Source of the DNA: Streptomyces kronopolitis
Lineage (GTDB): Bacteria > Actinomycetota > Actinomycetes > Streptomycetales > Streptomycetaceae
Direction: 5' to 3'
DNA: 36,876 nt
Assembly: GCF_014646275.1 (NCBI RefSeq)
Contig: NZ_BMND01000049.1
Coordinates: forward strand, 1 to 36,876
In this document: positions 8,125-16,409 of the stretch, in pieces
Layout of the letters: each line of letters begins with the position of its first letter
Position numbering within the stretch: position 1 is the stretch's first letter
The notes under the pieces: model-generated
What the model was told of the DNA's origin: nothing
What the model saw: the letters and a program-made list of their open reading frames with translations, nothing else
Databases searched by the model: none
Position numbers and translations under genes: made by a program

Positions 8125-8886
8125 CTAGCCCGGCAGCGGTGCCGTGAAGGTGATCTTCTCGCTGGTCTCGCGGGTGGCCGCGGCCGGTGCGCCGAGCCGG
8201 TCCAGGTGGCGGCACAGCACCACGGAGCCGCCGGTGGCCAGCGGGGCGTACAGCCCGTACGACAGGCCCTGCCAGGTGTCGTACGGCAGCCCCGACAGCA
8301 CCCGCGGCGCCCCGGGCATCTGGGCCGCCTCCGCATCGGCCAGGGCGCGCGCCCCGATGGCGGCGCCGGTCAGCTCCTGCCCGCCGACGACCAGCGCCGG
8401 CTCCGCCGCGTCCACCGGGGCGAACGGCGCGAACCGGTCGCCCTGGCCCGGGACCTCGACGGCGTAGTCCGCGAACCCCGGAGGCGGCTGCGGGAAGCGT
8501 CCGCCCAGCGGCCGCAGCGCCAGCGCCACCCGCTCCCCGGAGCAGGCGCGGGCCGCGTCGAGCCGGTCCGGCCCGGCGACCACGAGGTCGGCGGCGGCCG
8601 GATCGCCGTCCACCTCCGCGACCACACCCACCGACGAGCAGGCCAGCAGCCAGACGGCGGTCTGCCAGTGGGCGGGCAGCAGCAGCGCGAGCCGGTCGCC
8701 CGGAGCGGCGGCCAGATCGCCCTGGAGGTAGTTGGCGGTCTTGGCCACCCAATTGGCGAAGGTCGCGACGGACAGTTCCACGCGTTCGCCGGTGGCGTCG
8801 TCGTAGAAGGTCACCAGCGGGCGGGCCGGGTCCGCGGCGAGCGCGGAACTCAGCAGGTCGGCGGGGGTGCGATCGGTGGCGTTCAT
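8125..8886 (-). CDS. TIGR03089 family protein (ANL/acyl-CoA synthetase-like N-domain)
   Basis: A 253-residue protein resembling the N-terminal lobe of AMP-forming acyl-CoA synthetases. It has VTFYDDATGERVELS, FANWVAKTANYL, GDRLALLLPAHWQTAVWLLA and VVAEVDGDPAAADLVV, then KITFTAPLPG at the end. It lacks the Ser/Thr/Gly-rich AMP-binding P-loop and the catalytic C-terminal lobe, so adenylation is unlikely. Actinobacterial TIGR03089 proteins are found next to LCP genes (I recall Rv3267-Rv3268 in M. tuberculosis). The start ATG 8886 has no obvious ribosome-binding site and may be leaderless. It faces the amidase gene divergently and reads toward the LCP series. The function is unknown; binding of a lipid or acyl precursor is only a guess. 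Confidence 0.85.
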   Translation of the reverse strand: MNATDRTPADLLSSALAADPARPLVTFYDDATGERVELSVATFANWVAKTANYLQGDLAAAPGDRLALLLPAHWQTAVWLLACSSVGVVAEVDGDPAAADLVVAGPDRLDAARACSGERVALALRPLGGRFPQPPPGFADYAVEVPGQGDRFAPFAPVDAAEPALVVGGQELTGAAIGARALADAEAAQMPGAPRVLSGLPYDTWQGLSYGLYAPLATGGSVVLCRHLDRLGAPAAATRETSEKITFTAPLPG

Positions 8887-9015
8887 CGCGGCCAGGGTAC
8901 GCGCGGCGGCGGGCGGCGGCGGGCCGGGCGCAGCGGGTCCCGGCCACCGGATCGGCCGATGACCCGTCAGATCACCGATGGCGCGTTCGGTCCGGCCGGG
9001 TCCAGGATCGTGTCC

Positions 9016-10362
9016 ATGCGCCCCTTCCTCGCGACCTGTCTCGGCGCCGTGTGCACCGCGGCCCTCGCTCTGCCCCTCGCCGCGGCGGGCGGTGCGGGCG
9101 CCACCACCCCCGCCGCCCCGCGCCCGGCGCGCACCGACGGCCTGCCGGGCAGCACCCAGTCCCTGCCGGTCGGCGCGCTCGGCGACGCCGCCCCGCACAC
9201 GCCCGACCGGGAGACCACCGCGGAGCCCGCGCCCCGGGAGCTGGGGCTGCCGGCCCGCACGGTGCGGCCGTTCTCGCTGCTGGGGATCGTCTGGGACGAC
9301 GCCGCGGCCGAGCTGCACGGCAGGGCGCAGGTCCGCACCCGTGCGAGCGGCAGCGGCGAGTGGTCCGGCTGGCAGGACGTCCAGGTCCACAACGACGACG
9401 CCCCCGACCTCGGCTCCGCGGAGCGCCACGACAGCGCCGTACGGGGCAGCACCGCGCCGCTGTGGGTCGGTGACTCCGACGCCGTCCAGCTGCGCATCAC
9501 CCCCGAGCGCAGCGACCGTGCGGCGGCCGCGCTGCCCGGCGGGCTGCGGCTGGAACTCGTCGACCCCGGCGCGCCGCCGCGGGGCCTGCGCGGCGCCCGC
9601 CTCGACCCGCCGGCCCCGCTGTCCGCGGAGGCCGCCGCGGCCTCGGCCGCCAACGCCGGGTTCGCGCCGCTGGGCGCCACGGAGATCCCCGCCCTCGACC
9701 GGGCCGCGTCCCAGGGCGACATCGCCGCGGTGGACGGCATGCGCCCGGAGCAGACCTACGTCGGACCGCGCCCCAAGATCATCACCCGGGCCGGCTGGGG
9801 CGCCGACGAGAAGCTGCGCGAGAAGGCCTTCACCTACACCACCACCGTGCGCGCCGCCTTCATCCACCACAGCGGCTCGGGCAACAACTACAGCTGCGCG
9901 GAGGCCCCTTCACTGATCCGCGCCATGTACCGCTTCCACGTCAAGAGCAACCACTGGCGCGACATCGGCTACAACTTCCTGGTCGACAAGTGCGGAACGG
10001 TCTACGAGGGCCGCGCCGGCGGCGTCGCCAAGCCCGTCATGGGCGCCCACACCCTCGGCTTCAACTCCGGCAGCACCGGGATCGCCGTCCTCGGCACCTT
10101 CACCGGCACCGAGCCGGCCAAGGCGGCCGTCGACGCGGTCGCCCGTCTGACGGCCTGGAAGCTCGGCCTCTACCACGTCGACCCGCGGGCCATGGTGAAG
10201 CTGACGTCCGCCGGCGGGAACCGCTTCGCCAAGGGCAAGAAGGTCTCCCTGCACGTCATCTCCGGCCACCGGGACGGCTTCACCACCGACTGCCCCGGCG
10301 CCCACCTCTACGCCAAGCTCCCCGCCACCCGCCGCGCCGCGGCCACCCTGCAGGGCCGCTGA
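9016..10362 (+). CDS. secreted N-acetylmuramoyl-L-alanine amidase (Amidase_2/PGRP fold)
   Basis: A 448-residue exported protein. The Sec signal peptide is MRPFLATCLGAVCTAALAL to about residue 30. A middle domain (about 60-240) is rich in Asp and Trp. The C-terminal Amidase_2/PGRP domain starts at ITRAGWGADE (about 256). Visible zinc-site residues are His284/His285 (FIHHSGS), His345 (GAHTLGFN) and Cys426 (TDCPG), with GHRDG at 417-421. It is predicted to cleave the amide between MurNAc and L-Ala in the wall, for remodelling during growth or sporulation. The ATG at 9016 has AGGA 8 nt upstream and gives a proper signal peptide. A GTG at 9010 and an ATG at 8958 are also in frame. It is next to the LCP series, a fitting peptidoglycan context. 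Confidence 0.93.
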   Translation: MRPFLATCLGAVCTAALALPLAAAGGAGATTPAAPRPARTDGLPGSTQSLPVGALGDAAPHTPDRETTAEPAPRELGLPARTVRPFSLLGIVWDDAAAELHGRAQVRTRASGSGEWSGWQDVQVHNDDAPDLGSAERHDSAVRGSTAPLWVGDSDAVQLRITPERSDRAAAALPGGLRLELVDPGAPPRGLRGARLDPPAPLSAEAAAASAANAGFAPLGATEIPALDRAASQGDIAAVDGMRPEQTYVGPRPKIITRAGWGADEKLREKAFTYTTTVRAAFIHHSGSGNNYSCAEAPSLIRAMYRFHVKSNHWRDIGYNFLVDKCGTVYEGRAGGVAKPVMGAHTLGFNSGSTGIAVLGTFTGTEPAKAAVDAVARLTAWKLGLYHVDPRAMVKLTSAGGNRFAKGKKVSLHVISGHRDGFTTDCPGAHLYAKLPATRRAAATLQGR

Positions 10363-10392
10363 CCGCCCGCCTCCGGGACGGACCGGGGGCGG
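10363..10392 (+). terminator. imperfect GC hairpin after the amidase gene
   Basis: CCGCCC at 10363-10368 can pair with GGGCGG at 10387-10392, with further imperfect pairs inside. It starts directly after the stop codon. This is a weak call because of the bulges and the missing U-tract. Confidence 0.3.
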
Positions 10393-10562
10393 CGCGGGTT
10401 TGCGGGCGTTCCCCGTGGCGCATGTTGCAGGGACCGGTCAACCGTTCCCGTCCCCGACACGTCTTAGCGGCCACGACGTCCGCACCGCCGGCCCCGCGCT
10501 CCCCGCCACCCGCACGACCACGGGGAGCCCCACCGCGGAGGCCTTCCGCGTGCCCGTCTGCC

Positions 10563-10588
10563 TACACTGGTCGGCCGATCGGCCGACC
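10563..10588 (+). promoter_or_regulatory. manC promoter -10 with perfect 20-bp palindrome
   Basis: TACACT (10563-10568) is a good -10. It is followed at once by a perfect 20-bp palindrome, GGTCGGCCGA and its complement, at 10569-10588. A transcript would start inside the palindrome, where a bound repressor would block initiation. No clear -35 is seen at 16-18 nt, which could mean an activator or alternative sigma factor. The distance from here to the manC start is about 145 nt. Confidence 0.5.
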
Positions 10589-10612
10589 CCAGCAGGAAGC
10601 AGAGAAACACAC

Positions 10613-10735
10613 GTGAGCGTCGTACGCGCAGCCGCCGGGCTGTGGTCGACGACGAGAGCCGCACCGCCACTCCCTCCGTGCCCGCCATCGGGCAGGAGCG
10701 GCCCGGCGGGCGGAGAAGAACAGAGGACACAGTGA
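10613..10735 (+). CDS. possible 40-residue leader ORF coupled to manC
   Basis: A GTG at 10613 opens a 40-codon frame (VSVVRAAAGLWSTTRAA..., then Pro-rich) whose TGA (10733-10735) overlaps the manC GTG in a GTGA arrangement. AGGAAG lies about 13 nt upstream, rather far for a ribosome-binding site. The frame begins just downstream of the -10 and palindrome. It may be a leader peptide providing translational coupling, or a chance open frame in GC-rich DNA. The peptide matches nothing I recognise. Confidence 0.3.
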   Translation: MSVVRAAAGLWSTTRAAPPLPPCPPSGRSGPAGGEEQRTQ

Positions 10736-11814
10736 CTGAAGCGATCCTCCTGGTCGGCGGCAAGGGCACGCGGCTGCGCCCGCTGACGGCGCGCACGCCC
10801 AAGCCCATGGTTCCGGCGGCCGGAGTGCCGTTCCTGACCCATCAGCTGGCCCGCGCCCGGGCCGCCGGCGTCGAGCACATCGTCCTCGCCACCTCCTACC
10901 TCGCCGAGGTCTTCGAGCCCTACTTCGGCGACGGATCGGCCCTCGGCCTGCATCTGGAGTACGTCACCGAGCAGGAGCCGCTGGGCACCGGCGGCGCCAT
11001 CCGCAACGTCGCCTCGCGGCTGCACTCCGGCCCTGACGACCCGGTGCTCATCTTCAACGGCGACATCCTCACCGGGCTGGACATCCCGGCCCTCGTCGAC
11101 ACCCACCGCGGCTCCGGCGCCGAGGTCTCGCTGCACCTCACCCGGGTCGAGGACCCGCGCGCCTTCGGACTGGTCCCCACCGACGGCACCGGCCGGGTCA
11201 CCGCCTTCCTGGAGAAGCCGCAGACCCCCGAGGAGATCGTCACCGACCAGGTCAACGCCGGCGCCTACGTCTTCAACCGGTCGGTCATCGACACCATCCC
11301 GGCCGGCCGGCCGGTCTCCGTCGAGCGCGAGACCTTCCCCGGGCTGCTCGCCGCCGGCGCCCACCTCCAGGGCATGGTCGACTCCACCTACTGGCTCGAC
11401 CTCGGCACCCCGCAGGCCTTCGTCCGCGGCTCCGCCGACCTGGTCCTGGGCCGCGCCCCGTCCCCGGCGGTCCCCGGCCGGCGCGGTGACCGCCTGGTCA
11501 TGGAGACAGCCGAGGTCGCCGCCGACGCCAAGCTCACCGGCGGCACGGTCGCCGGCCCGCGCACCGTCATCGGCCCCGGCGCCCGCATCGACGGCAGCGC
11601 GGTCCTGGAGGGCGCCGTCATCGAGGAGGGCGCCCGGATCCGGGACTCGCTGATCGGCGCCGGGGCGCACATCGGGGCCCGTACGGTCCTCGACGGCGCG
11701 GTCATCGGCGACGGCGCGCGCATCGGTGCCGACAACGAGCTGCGCGACGGCATCCGCATCTGGTGCGACGCCGAGATCCCGGCCGCCTCGGTGCGCTTCT
11801 CCTCCGACCAGTAG
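10732..11814 (+). CDS. manC: mannose-1-phosphate guanylyltransferase-type NDP-sugar pyrophosphorylase
   Basis: A 360-residue nucleotidyltransferase predicted to make GDP-mannose from mannose-1-P and GTP. The N-terminal Rossmann-like domain has the GGKGTRLRPLT signature (residues 8-18), the KPMVP loop, ATSYLAE, LGTGGAIRN and the metal-binding FNGDIL. The C-terminus (about 255-345) is a left-handed beta-helix of hexapeptide repeats (GARIDGSAVLEGAVIEEG and following). This is the eukaryotic-like GMPP architecture rather than the long bacterial AlgA type. The start is GTG 10732 with GAGGA 5 nt upstream. The mannose specificity rests mainly on manA and manB nearby; a glucose-1-P nucleotidylyltransferase cannot be excluded from sequence alone. 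Confidence 0.85.
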   Translation: MTEAILLVGGKGTRLRPLTARTPKPMVPAAGVPFLTHQLARARAAGVEHIVLATSYLAEVFEPYFGDGSALGLHLEYVTEQEPLGTGGAIRNVASRLHSGPDDPVLIFNGDILTGLDIPALVDTHRGSGAEVSLHLTRVEDPRAFGLVPTDGTGRVTAFLEKPQTPEEIVTDQVNAGAYVFNRSVIDTIPAGRPVSVERETFPGLLAAGAHLQGMVDSTYWLDLGTPQAFVRGSADLVLGRAPSPAVPGRRGDRLVMETAEVAADAKLTGGTVAGPRTVIGPGARIDGSAVLEGAVIEEGARIRDSLIGAGAHIGARTVLDGAVIGDGARIGADNELRDGIRIWCDAEIPAASVRFSSDQ

Positions 11815-11888
11815 GCCGCCCGCCGGGCCCGGGGCAGGTTGTCCACAGGCCCCGGCGCCGGGCCGCGGCCATCGCCTAACCTGGCCGC

Positions 11889-12791
11889 ATGCCCGCCCGC
11901 ACCTGGGTCCCGCCCGGCCCGCTCGACCTGCACCGCACGCTCGGTGTGCTGCAGCGCGGCCCGGGCGACCCCGCGTTCGCGGTGCGCGGCGGCGAGCTGT
12001 GGCGCGCCTCCCGTACGCCACAGGGACCCGGCACCCTGCGGGTGGCGGCCGCCGCCGACGGCCGGGTGGACGCCGAGGCCTGGGGCCCGGGCGCCGAGTG
12101 GCTGCTGGAGCGGCTGCCCGAGCTGCTGGGGGAGGGCGACGACCCCGAGGCGCTGACCGCCCGGCACCGCATCGTCCACGAGGCGCGTCGCCGCCACCCC
12201 GGAGTCCGGCTCGCGCGCACCGGCCTGGTCCTGGAATCGCTGATCCCCACGGTCCTGGAGCAGAAGGTCACCAGCGACGAGGCCTACCGCGCCTGGCGGC
12301 TGCTCCTGCAGCGGCACGGCGAGCCGGCCCCCGGCCCCTGGGAGCGGATGCGGGTGATGCCCGACCCGCGCGGCTGGGCGCTGATCCCCTCCTGGGAGTG
12401 GCACCGCGCGGGCGTCGACGCCAAGCGCTCCGGCGCGATCCTGCGCGCGGTGCGGGCCGCCCGCCGGATGGAGGAGGCCGCGCGGATGGATCTGGCCGAT
12501 GCCACCCGCCGGCTCACGGCGATACCGGGCATCGGCGCATGGACCGCCGCGGAGACCCTCCAGCGCGCCCTCGGCGCCCCGGACGCGATCACCGTCGGCG
12601 ATCTCCATCTGCCGAAGATCATCGGCTATGCCCTCACCGGCCGCCGCGGCACCACCGACGAGGAGATGCTCGACCTCCTCGCCCCCTACGAGGGCCAGCG
12701 GCACCGCGCGGCCCGGCTGATCCTGCTGTCCGGCCGCGTCCCGCCGCGCCGCGCCCCGCGCTTCCCGGTCGGGGACATCGCCCGGCTCTGA
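11889..12791 (+). CDS. DNA-3-methyladenine glycosylase II-like protein (HhH-GPD, AlkA type)
   Basis: A 300-residue base-excision repair glycosylase that removes alkylated purines. The helix-hairpin-helix is at IPGIGAWTA (about 212-220), and the catalytic Asp238 lies in VGDLHLPK. The preceding helical region LESLIPTVLEQKVTSDEA fits the HhH-GPD fold. The N-terminal part (about 1-95) is the AlkA-like domain. The ATG at 11889 has TAACCT about 6 nt upstream, the layout of a leaderless transcript. It is convergent with fbiB, with only 13 nt between the stops. It has no evident functional link to its neighbours. Confidence 0.9.
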   Translation: MPARTWVPPGPLDLHRTLGVLQRGPGDPAFAVRGGELWRASRTPQGPGTLRVAAAADGRVDAEAWGPGAEWLLERLPELLGEGDDPEALTARHRIVHEARRRHPGVRLARTGLVLESLIPTVLEQKVTSDEAYRAWRLLLQRHGEPAPGPWERMRVMPDPRGWALIPSWEWHRAGVDAKRSGAILRAVRAARRMEEAARMDLADATRRLTAIPGIGAWTAAETLQRALGAPDAITVGDLHLPKIIGYALTGRRGTTDEEMLDLLAPYEGQRHRAARLILLSGRVPPRRAPRFPVGDIARL

Positions 12792-12804
12792 GCGCGCGGC
12801 GCCG

Positions 12805-14133
12805 TCAGCGCACGACGAGGAAGCCCTCGGCGGCGCGCGGCGGCCGCGGCCCGGGCGCCTGCGCCGGATGCCCGACGGCCACCGCCCCCATCGGCTCCCA
12901 CTGCGCGGGAAGCCCCAGCACCTCGCGGACCACGTCCTTGCAGAACATCGTCGACGACACCCAGGCCGAGCCGAGCCGTTCACCGGCCAGCGCGACCAGG
13001 AAGTTCTGGATGCCCGCGCCGTGCGCGACCAGGAACATCTCACGTTCGGCGGCGGCGCGCCGGGCGTCGGGGTAGGGGTGCGCGCCGTCCGTGACCAGGC
13101 ACGGCACCGCCAGATACGGCGCGGCCCGCAGCACGTCACCGCGCCGCACGCGCTTGGCGATGGACTCCGCCGATTTCCCGTCCGCGCGCAGATCCGCGGT
13201 CCAGGCGTCCCGCATCGCGTCCAGCAGCCGCTCACGCGCGCCCGGCGACTCCAGGAGGACGAACCGCCACGGCGTGGTGTGGTGCGGCGCCGGAGCCGTG
13301 AGGGCCGCGGCCACCGCGCGCCGCACCGCCCCCGGGTCGACCGGCTCGCCGGTGAAGGAGCGGACCGTGCGCCGCCCGGTCACCGCTTCCCGTACGGCCT
13401 CCGAGGTGCCCAGCCGGAACATGTCGTCCTCGGCGGACCGCACCATGGCGCGCGCCCCGGGGCCGTCGCCCGGCTCCCCGGCGAGGTGGCCCAGTCCGCG
13501 CACCACCGCCACCGGCAGCCCGGCGGCCTTGCCCTTCACCAGGTCACCCGCGGCGGCCAGTTCGTCGGCGGTGGCCACCACCGTCGCGCTGAGCGGATTG
13601 CCGTGCGCGTCCGTGCCGCCGCGCAGATCGTCCAGCACCCGCACGCCGGCGGCACCGATGGCGACATCGGTGAGCCCGCTGCGCCAGGGCCGCCCGAAGG
13701 TGTCGCTGACGACCACCCCGACGTCGACGCCGAGCGTGGTGCGCAGCCCCGCCCGCAGCGCGCGCGCCGAGGCGTCCGGGTCCTCGGGCAGCAACAGCAC
13801 CGTGCCGGAGGGGGTGTTGGAGGCGTCCACCCCGGCCGCGGCCATCACCAGGCCCTGCCGGTTCTGCACGATCCGCAGGGTGCCGCGGCGCGCCACCACC
13901 CGCACCGTCTCGGCGTCGATCGCCGCCTCGCGGTCGTCGGCCTCGACCACCCGGCCCTCGGCCTTGCTGACGATCTTCGAGGTCACCAACAGCACGTCGC
14001 CGTCGGCGAGTTGCGGCATGCCGTCGGCCGTCGCCGCCGCGGCGATCAGCTTCACGAGATCGTCGCCGGGCCGCACCTCGGGCATCCCCGGCAGCGCCCA
14101 CACCCGGTAGCCGGGCACGGCGGCCTCGCTCAC
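12805..14133 (-). CDS. fbiB: coenzyme F420-0:L-glutamate ligase / FMN-dependent reductase
   Basis: A 442-residue bifunctional enzyme of F420 biosynthesis. The N-terminal CofE-like domain (about 1-245; VWALPGMPEVRPGDDLVKLI, LLVTSKIVSKAEGR, VSDTFGRPWR, DELAAAGDLVKGK) adds gamma-linked glutamates to F420-0. The C-terminal nitroreductase-fold domain (about 250-442; GRRTVRSFTGEPV, PHHTTPWRF, RAAAEREMFLVAHGAGIQN) binds FMN and reduces dehydro-F420-0. The two-domain form is the actinobacterial FbiB rather than the archaeal CofE. Its GTG start overlaps the fbiA stop in a GTGA junction, so translation is coupled. F420 then serves cytoplasmic reductases. Confidence 0.96.
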   Translation of the reverse strand: MSEAAVPGYRVWALPGMPEVRPGDDLVKLIAAAATADGMPQLADGDVLLVTSKIVSKAEGRVVEADDREAAIDAETVRVVARRGTLRIVQNRQGLVMAAAGVDASNTPSGTVLLLPEDPDASARALRAGLRTTLGVDVGVVVSDTFGRPWRSGLTDVAIGAAGVRVLDDLRGGTDAHGNPLSATVVATADELAAAGDLVKGKAAGLPVAVVRGLGHLAGEPGDGPGARAMVRSAEDDMFRLGTSEAVREAVTGRRTVRSFTGEPVDPGAVRRAVAAALTAPAPHHTTPWRFVLLESPGARERLLDAMRDAWTADLRADGKSAESIAKRVRRGDVLRAAPYLAVPCLVTDGAHPYPDARRAAAEREMFLVAHGAGIQNFLVALAGERLGSAWVSSTMFCKDVVREVLGLPAQWEPMGAVAVGHPAQAPGPRPPRAAEGFLVVR

Positions 14134-15104
14134 GCCCGGACCTCCTCGGCCAGCGCCAGCGCCTCGCGCACCATCGCGGCCGTGGCGTCGGTGTCGGTCA
14201 TCATCAGCGGCACGGCCCGGCAGCGGATACCGGCCGCCTCGACCTCGGCCACCGCGCCCTCGTCGGTGGAGTCGACCAGCCAGCCGTCCAGCAGCCCGGA
14301 ACCGTAGTGGCGGGCGACGGCCGCCGCGGTCGACTCCACGCCCACCGCGGCCAGCACCTTGTCGGCCATCCCGCGCACCGGGGCGTCACCGACGATCGGC
14401 GAGAGGCCGACCACCGGCACCCCCGCGTCCGCGATGGCCTCGCGGATGCCCGGCACCGCCAGGATCGTGCCGATGCTGACCACCGGGTTGGACGGCGGGA
14501 ACAGCACCACGTCCGCCGCGGCGATGGCCTCCAGGACGCCGGGCGCGGGCTTGGCCTGGTCGGCGCCGACCGGCACCACCGCGTGCGCGGGCACCGAGGC
14601 GCGCAGCCGCACCCAGTACTCCTGGAAGTGGATCGCCTTGCGCTCGCCCTCCTCCCCGTCGGAGCCGGGTTCGGTGACGGCGACATGGGTCTCGATCCGG
14701 TCGTCGGACATCGGCAGCAGCCGCACCCCGGGCTTCCAGCGCGCGCACAGCGCCTCGGTGACGGCGCTGAGCGGATAGCCGGCGCTCAGCATCTGGGTCC
14801 GCACGATATGGGTGGCGAAGTCCCGGTCGCCCAGCCCGAACCACTCGGGCCCCACCCCGTAGGCGGCCAACTCCTCCTTCACCCGGAAGGTTTCGTCGGT
14901 CCGGCCCCAGCCCTGCTCCTCGTTGATGCCGCCGCCGAGGGTGTACATCACGGTGTCGAGGTCGGGACAGACCTTGAGCCCGAACAGATGGATGTCGTCG
15001 CCGGTGTTGCCGATGACGGTGATGTCCGCGTCCGGAGCCGCTGACTTCAGTCCCCGCAGAAAGCGGGCGCCGCCGATACCGCCGGCCAGAACCACGATTC
15101 GCAT
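14130..15104 (-). CDS. fbiA: 2-phospho-L-lactate/enolpyruvyl transferase of F420 biosynthesis
   Basis: A 324-residue CofD/FbiA family protein. It transfers the phosphoenolpyruvyl (or phospholactyl) moiety from its guanylylated donor to the deazaflavin Fo to form (dehydro)F420-0. The N-terminal LAGGIGGARFLRGL (residues 6-19) is the family signature. GNTGDDIHLFGLKVCPDLDTVMYTLGG and LFPPSNPVVSIGTIL are also typical. I start at ATG 15104 (MRIVVLAGG); a GTG two codons upstream (15110) is in frame. No ribosome-binding site is visible, so the gene may be leaderless. It overlaps fbiB by 4 nt and lies 80 nt after the cysteine dioxygenase on the same strand. Confidence 0.95.
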   Translation of the reverse strand: MRIVVLAGGIGGARFLRGLKSAAPDADITVIGNTGDDIHLFGLKVCPDLDTVMYTLGGGINEEQGWGRTDETFRVKEELAAYGVGPEWFGLGDRDFATHIVRTQMLSAGYPLSAVTEALCARWKPGVRLLPMSDDRIETHVAVTEPGSDGEEGERKAIHFQEYWVRLRASVPAHAVVPVGADQAKPAPGVLEAIAAADVVLFPPSNPVVSIGTILAVPGIREAIADAGVPVVGLSPIVGDAPVRGMADKVLAAVGVESTAAAVARHYGSGLLDGWLVDSTDEGAVAEVEAAGIRCRAVPLMMTDTDATAAMVREALALAEEVRA

Positions 15105-15184
15105 GGGCACAGTGTGTCAGCCGCCGGCGGGGAGGTGGGGCGCGGTCCGCGGGGGAGCAGGAGGGTGCGACGGGGCGCGGGCGC

Positions 15185-15721
15185 TCAGGACGCGGCGCTC
15201 TCCAGGGCGGCGGGGGTGCAGTGGGGCGCGCCGTGCATCGGCATCTCGGTCAGGCCGGGGAAGTAGATGTGCAGGCTGACGGCCGGGGCCAGGGCGTCGT
15301 TGACGACCTCGTGGACGTAGCCGGGGGCGAACACCCGCTGGGCGCCGGCCGCGAGCGTGCGGCGCCCGGACCCGGCGTGCTCGGTCAACTCGCCCTCCAG
15401 GACGGTCAGCACACCGGAGGACGGCCCGTGGTCGTGCCGGCCGCTGCCCTGGCCCGGCACCCAGCTCAGCAGCCACACCTCGTAGCCCACGGGGGCCTGC
15501 CCCGGCCGGGAGAGGCCGCGCGCCGCGGGAACCGTGCGCAGCCGGTGGTACCAGCGGCTGGTGGTGTCGTAGCGGACCAGCGGTGCCCAGGCGGCGCGGT
15601 CGGCGGCGATCGAGCGGGCCAGCCCCGCGAAGCCGGCGACGGTGGCCGGGTGGGCGGGGACGGGCGGCAGCAGGTGGGGGAGGGCGAGCGGGTCGCCGGC
15701 GATCTGGACGTCGCTGTTCAT
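15185..15721 (-). CDS. cysteine dioxygenase (type I, cupin)
   Basis: A 178-residue thiol dioxygenase of the cupin fold that oxidises cysteine to cysteine sulfinate using Fe(II) and O2. The 3-His iron site is visible as His96 and His98 (GRHDHG) and His137 (GYVHEVVN). The first cupin motif contains SSGVLTVLEGELTEH. YEVWLLSWVPGQGS precedes the iron site. Length and motifs fit the bacterial CDO group; other thiol substrates (for example mercaptopropionate) are possible. The start ATG 15721 has GAGGA 10 nt upstream. It lies upstream of fbiA on the same strand but 80 nt away, so co-transcription is uncertain. Confidence 0.88.
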   Translation of the reverse strand: MNSDVQIAGDPLALPHLLPPVPAHPATVAGFAGLARSIAADRAAWAPLVRYDTTSRWYHRLRTVPAARGLSRPGQAPVGYEVWLLSWVPGQGSGRHDHGPSSGVLTVLEGELTEHAGSGRRTLAAGAQRVFAPGYVHEVVNDALAPAVSLHIYFPGLTEMPMHGAPHCTPAALESAAS

Positions 15722-16334
15722 GGTTCGGGGTTCCTCGGCGGAGGTGCTGGGGGCGGTGCCGGGGCATCGCCCGCCGTGAGCGGGAGGGGCGGCGGCTCGT
15801 GCGGGCGGTCCCGGTGGGGGCGCGGCACGGCGACGCGGAGCAGGGGCGCTGCGGGGGTGGTGCGAGCGAAAAAGCTGGAGCTCAGTGGCTTCGACAGCTG
15901 GAACAGCGACAGCGGGCCTGCGCAGCGCAGAGCGACCCGTAGGCACGGGTCAGTCGGAGCGCGGCGGTCGCTGGCATGCGGTCAAGGAGACCGGGTTCGC
16001 GACGCGATGTCAACCGGACGTCTGGTTTGCCGTAAATCTTTCACCTCATCCGGTTACTCCGCCCGGCGAAAGGTTTGTGTAGTCCGCGACCCGGAGACAT
16101 CGACCGGCAACCGCACCTTCAAACGCCGTTGCGGTCCTGTGATCCGTCTGTGATCTCCCCCGCTTCGGCGCCCAGGGGTGCAACGCGAATGCCGCCTGAA
16201 CGCGTCTCGTGGAGTGCAGGGGATGCGCCGGGGGGCAACGCCCGGGGAAGTGTCCTGGTTTTTACTGATTTGAACACTTTCCGCATACGCTTGGTTCCGC
16301 CGAGTGAATAAGAGGCCCAATAGCAGATCTCGGC

Positions 16335-16364
16335 TTGACTGGCCCGGATCACCACACTTGTAAT
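16335..16364 (+). promoter_or_regulatory. probable whiB promoter
   Basis: TTGACT (16335-16340), an 18-nt spacer and TGTAAT (16359-16364) match the vegetative sigma consensus closely (each hexamer 5 of 6). The transcript would start near 16371, giving a leader of about 65 nt before the whiB ATG at 16437. Confidence 0.6.
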
Positions 16365-16390
16365 TTCACTCGTGTCGTTCAGCCGAAATC

Positions 16391-16409
16391 GATCACGGCT
16401 TGATCACGG
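16391..16409 (+). repeat. direct repeat GATCACGG x2 in whiB leader
   Basis: GATCACGG occurs at 16391-16398 and 16402-16409, an 11-bp period or about one helical turn. It lies between the probable promoter and the whiB start. It could be a binding site for a dimeric or tandem regulator. No known box is claimed. Confidence 0.45.

Noticed and set aside
15741..16010. A further N-terminal extension or leader peptide for cysteine dioxygenase on the minus strand.
   Set aside because: The upstream frame is Pro/Ala/Arg-rich noise, and ATG 15721 has a good ribosome-binding site and gives the family's usual length.
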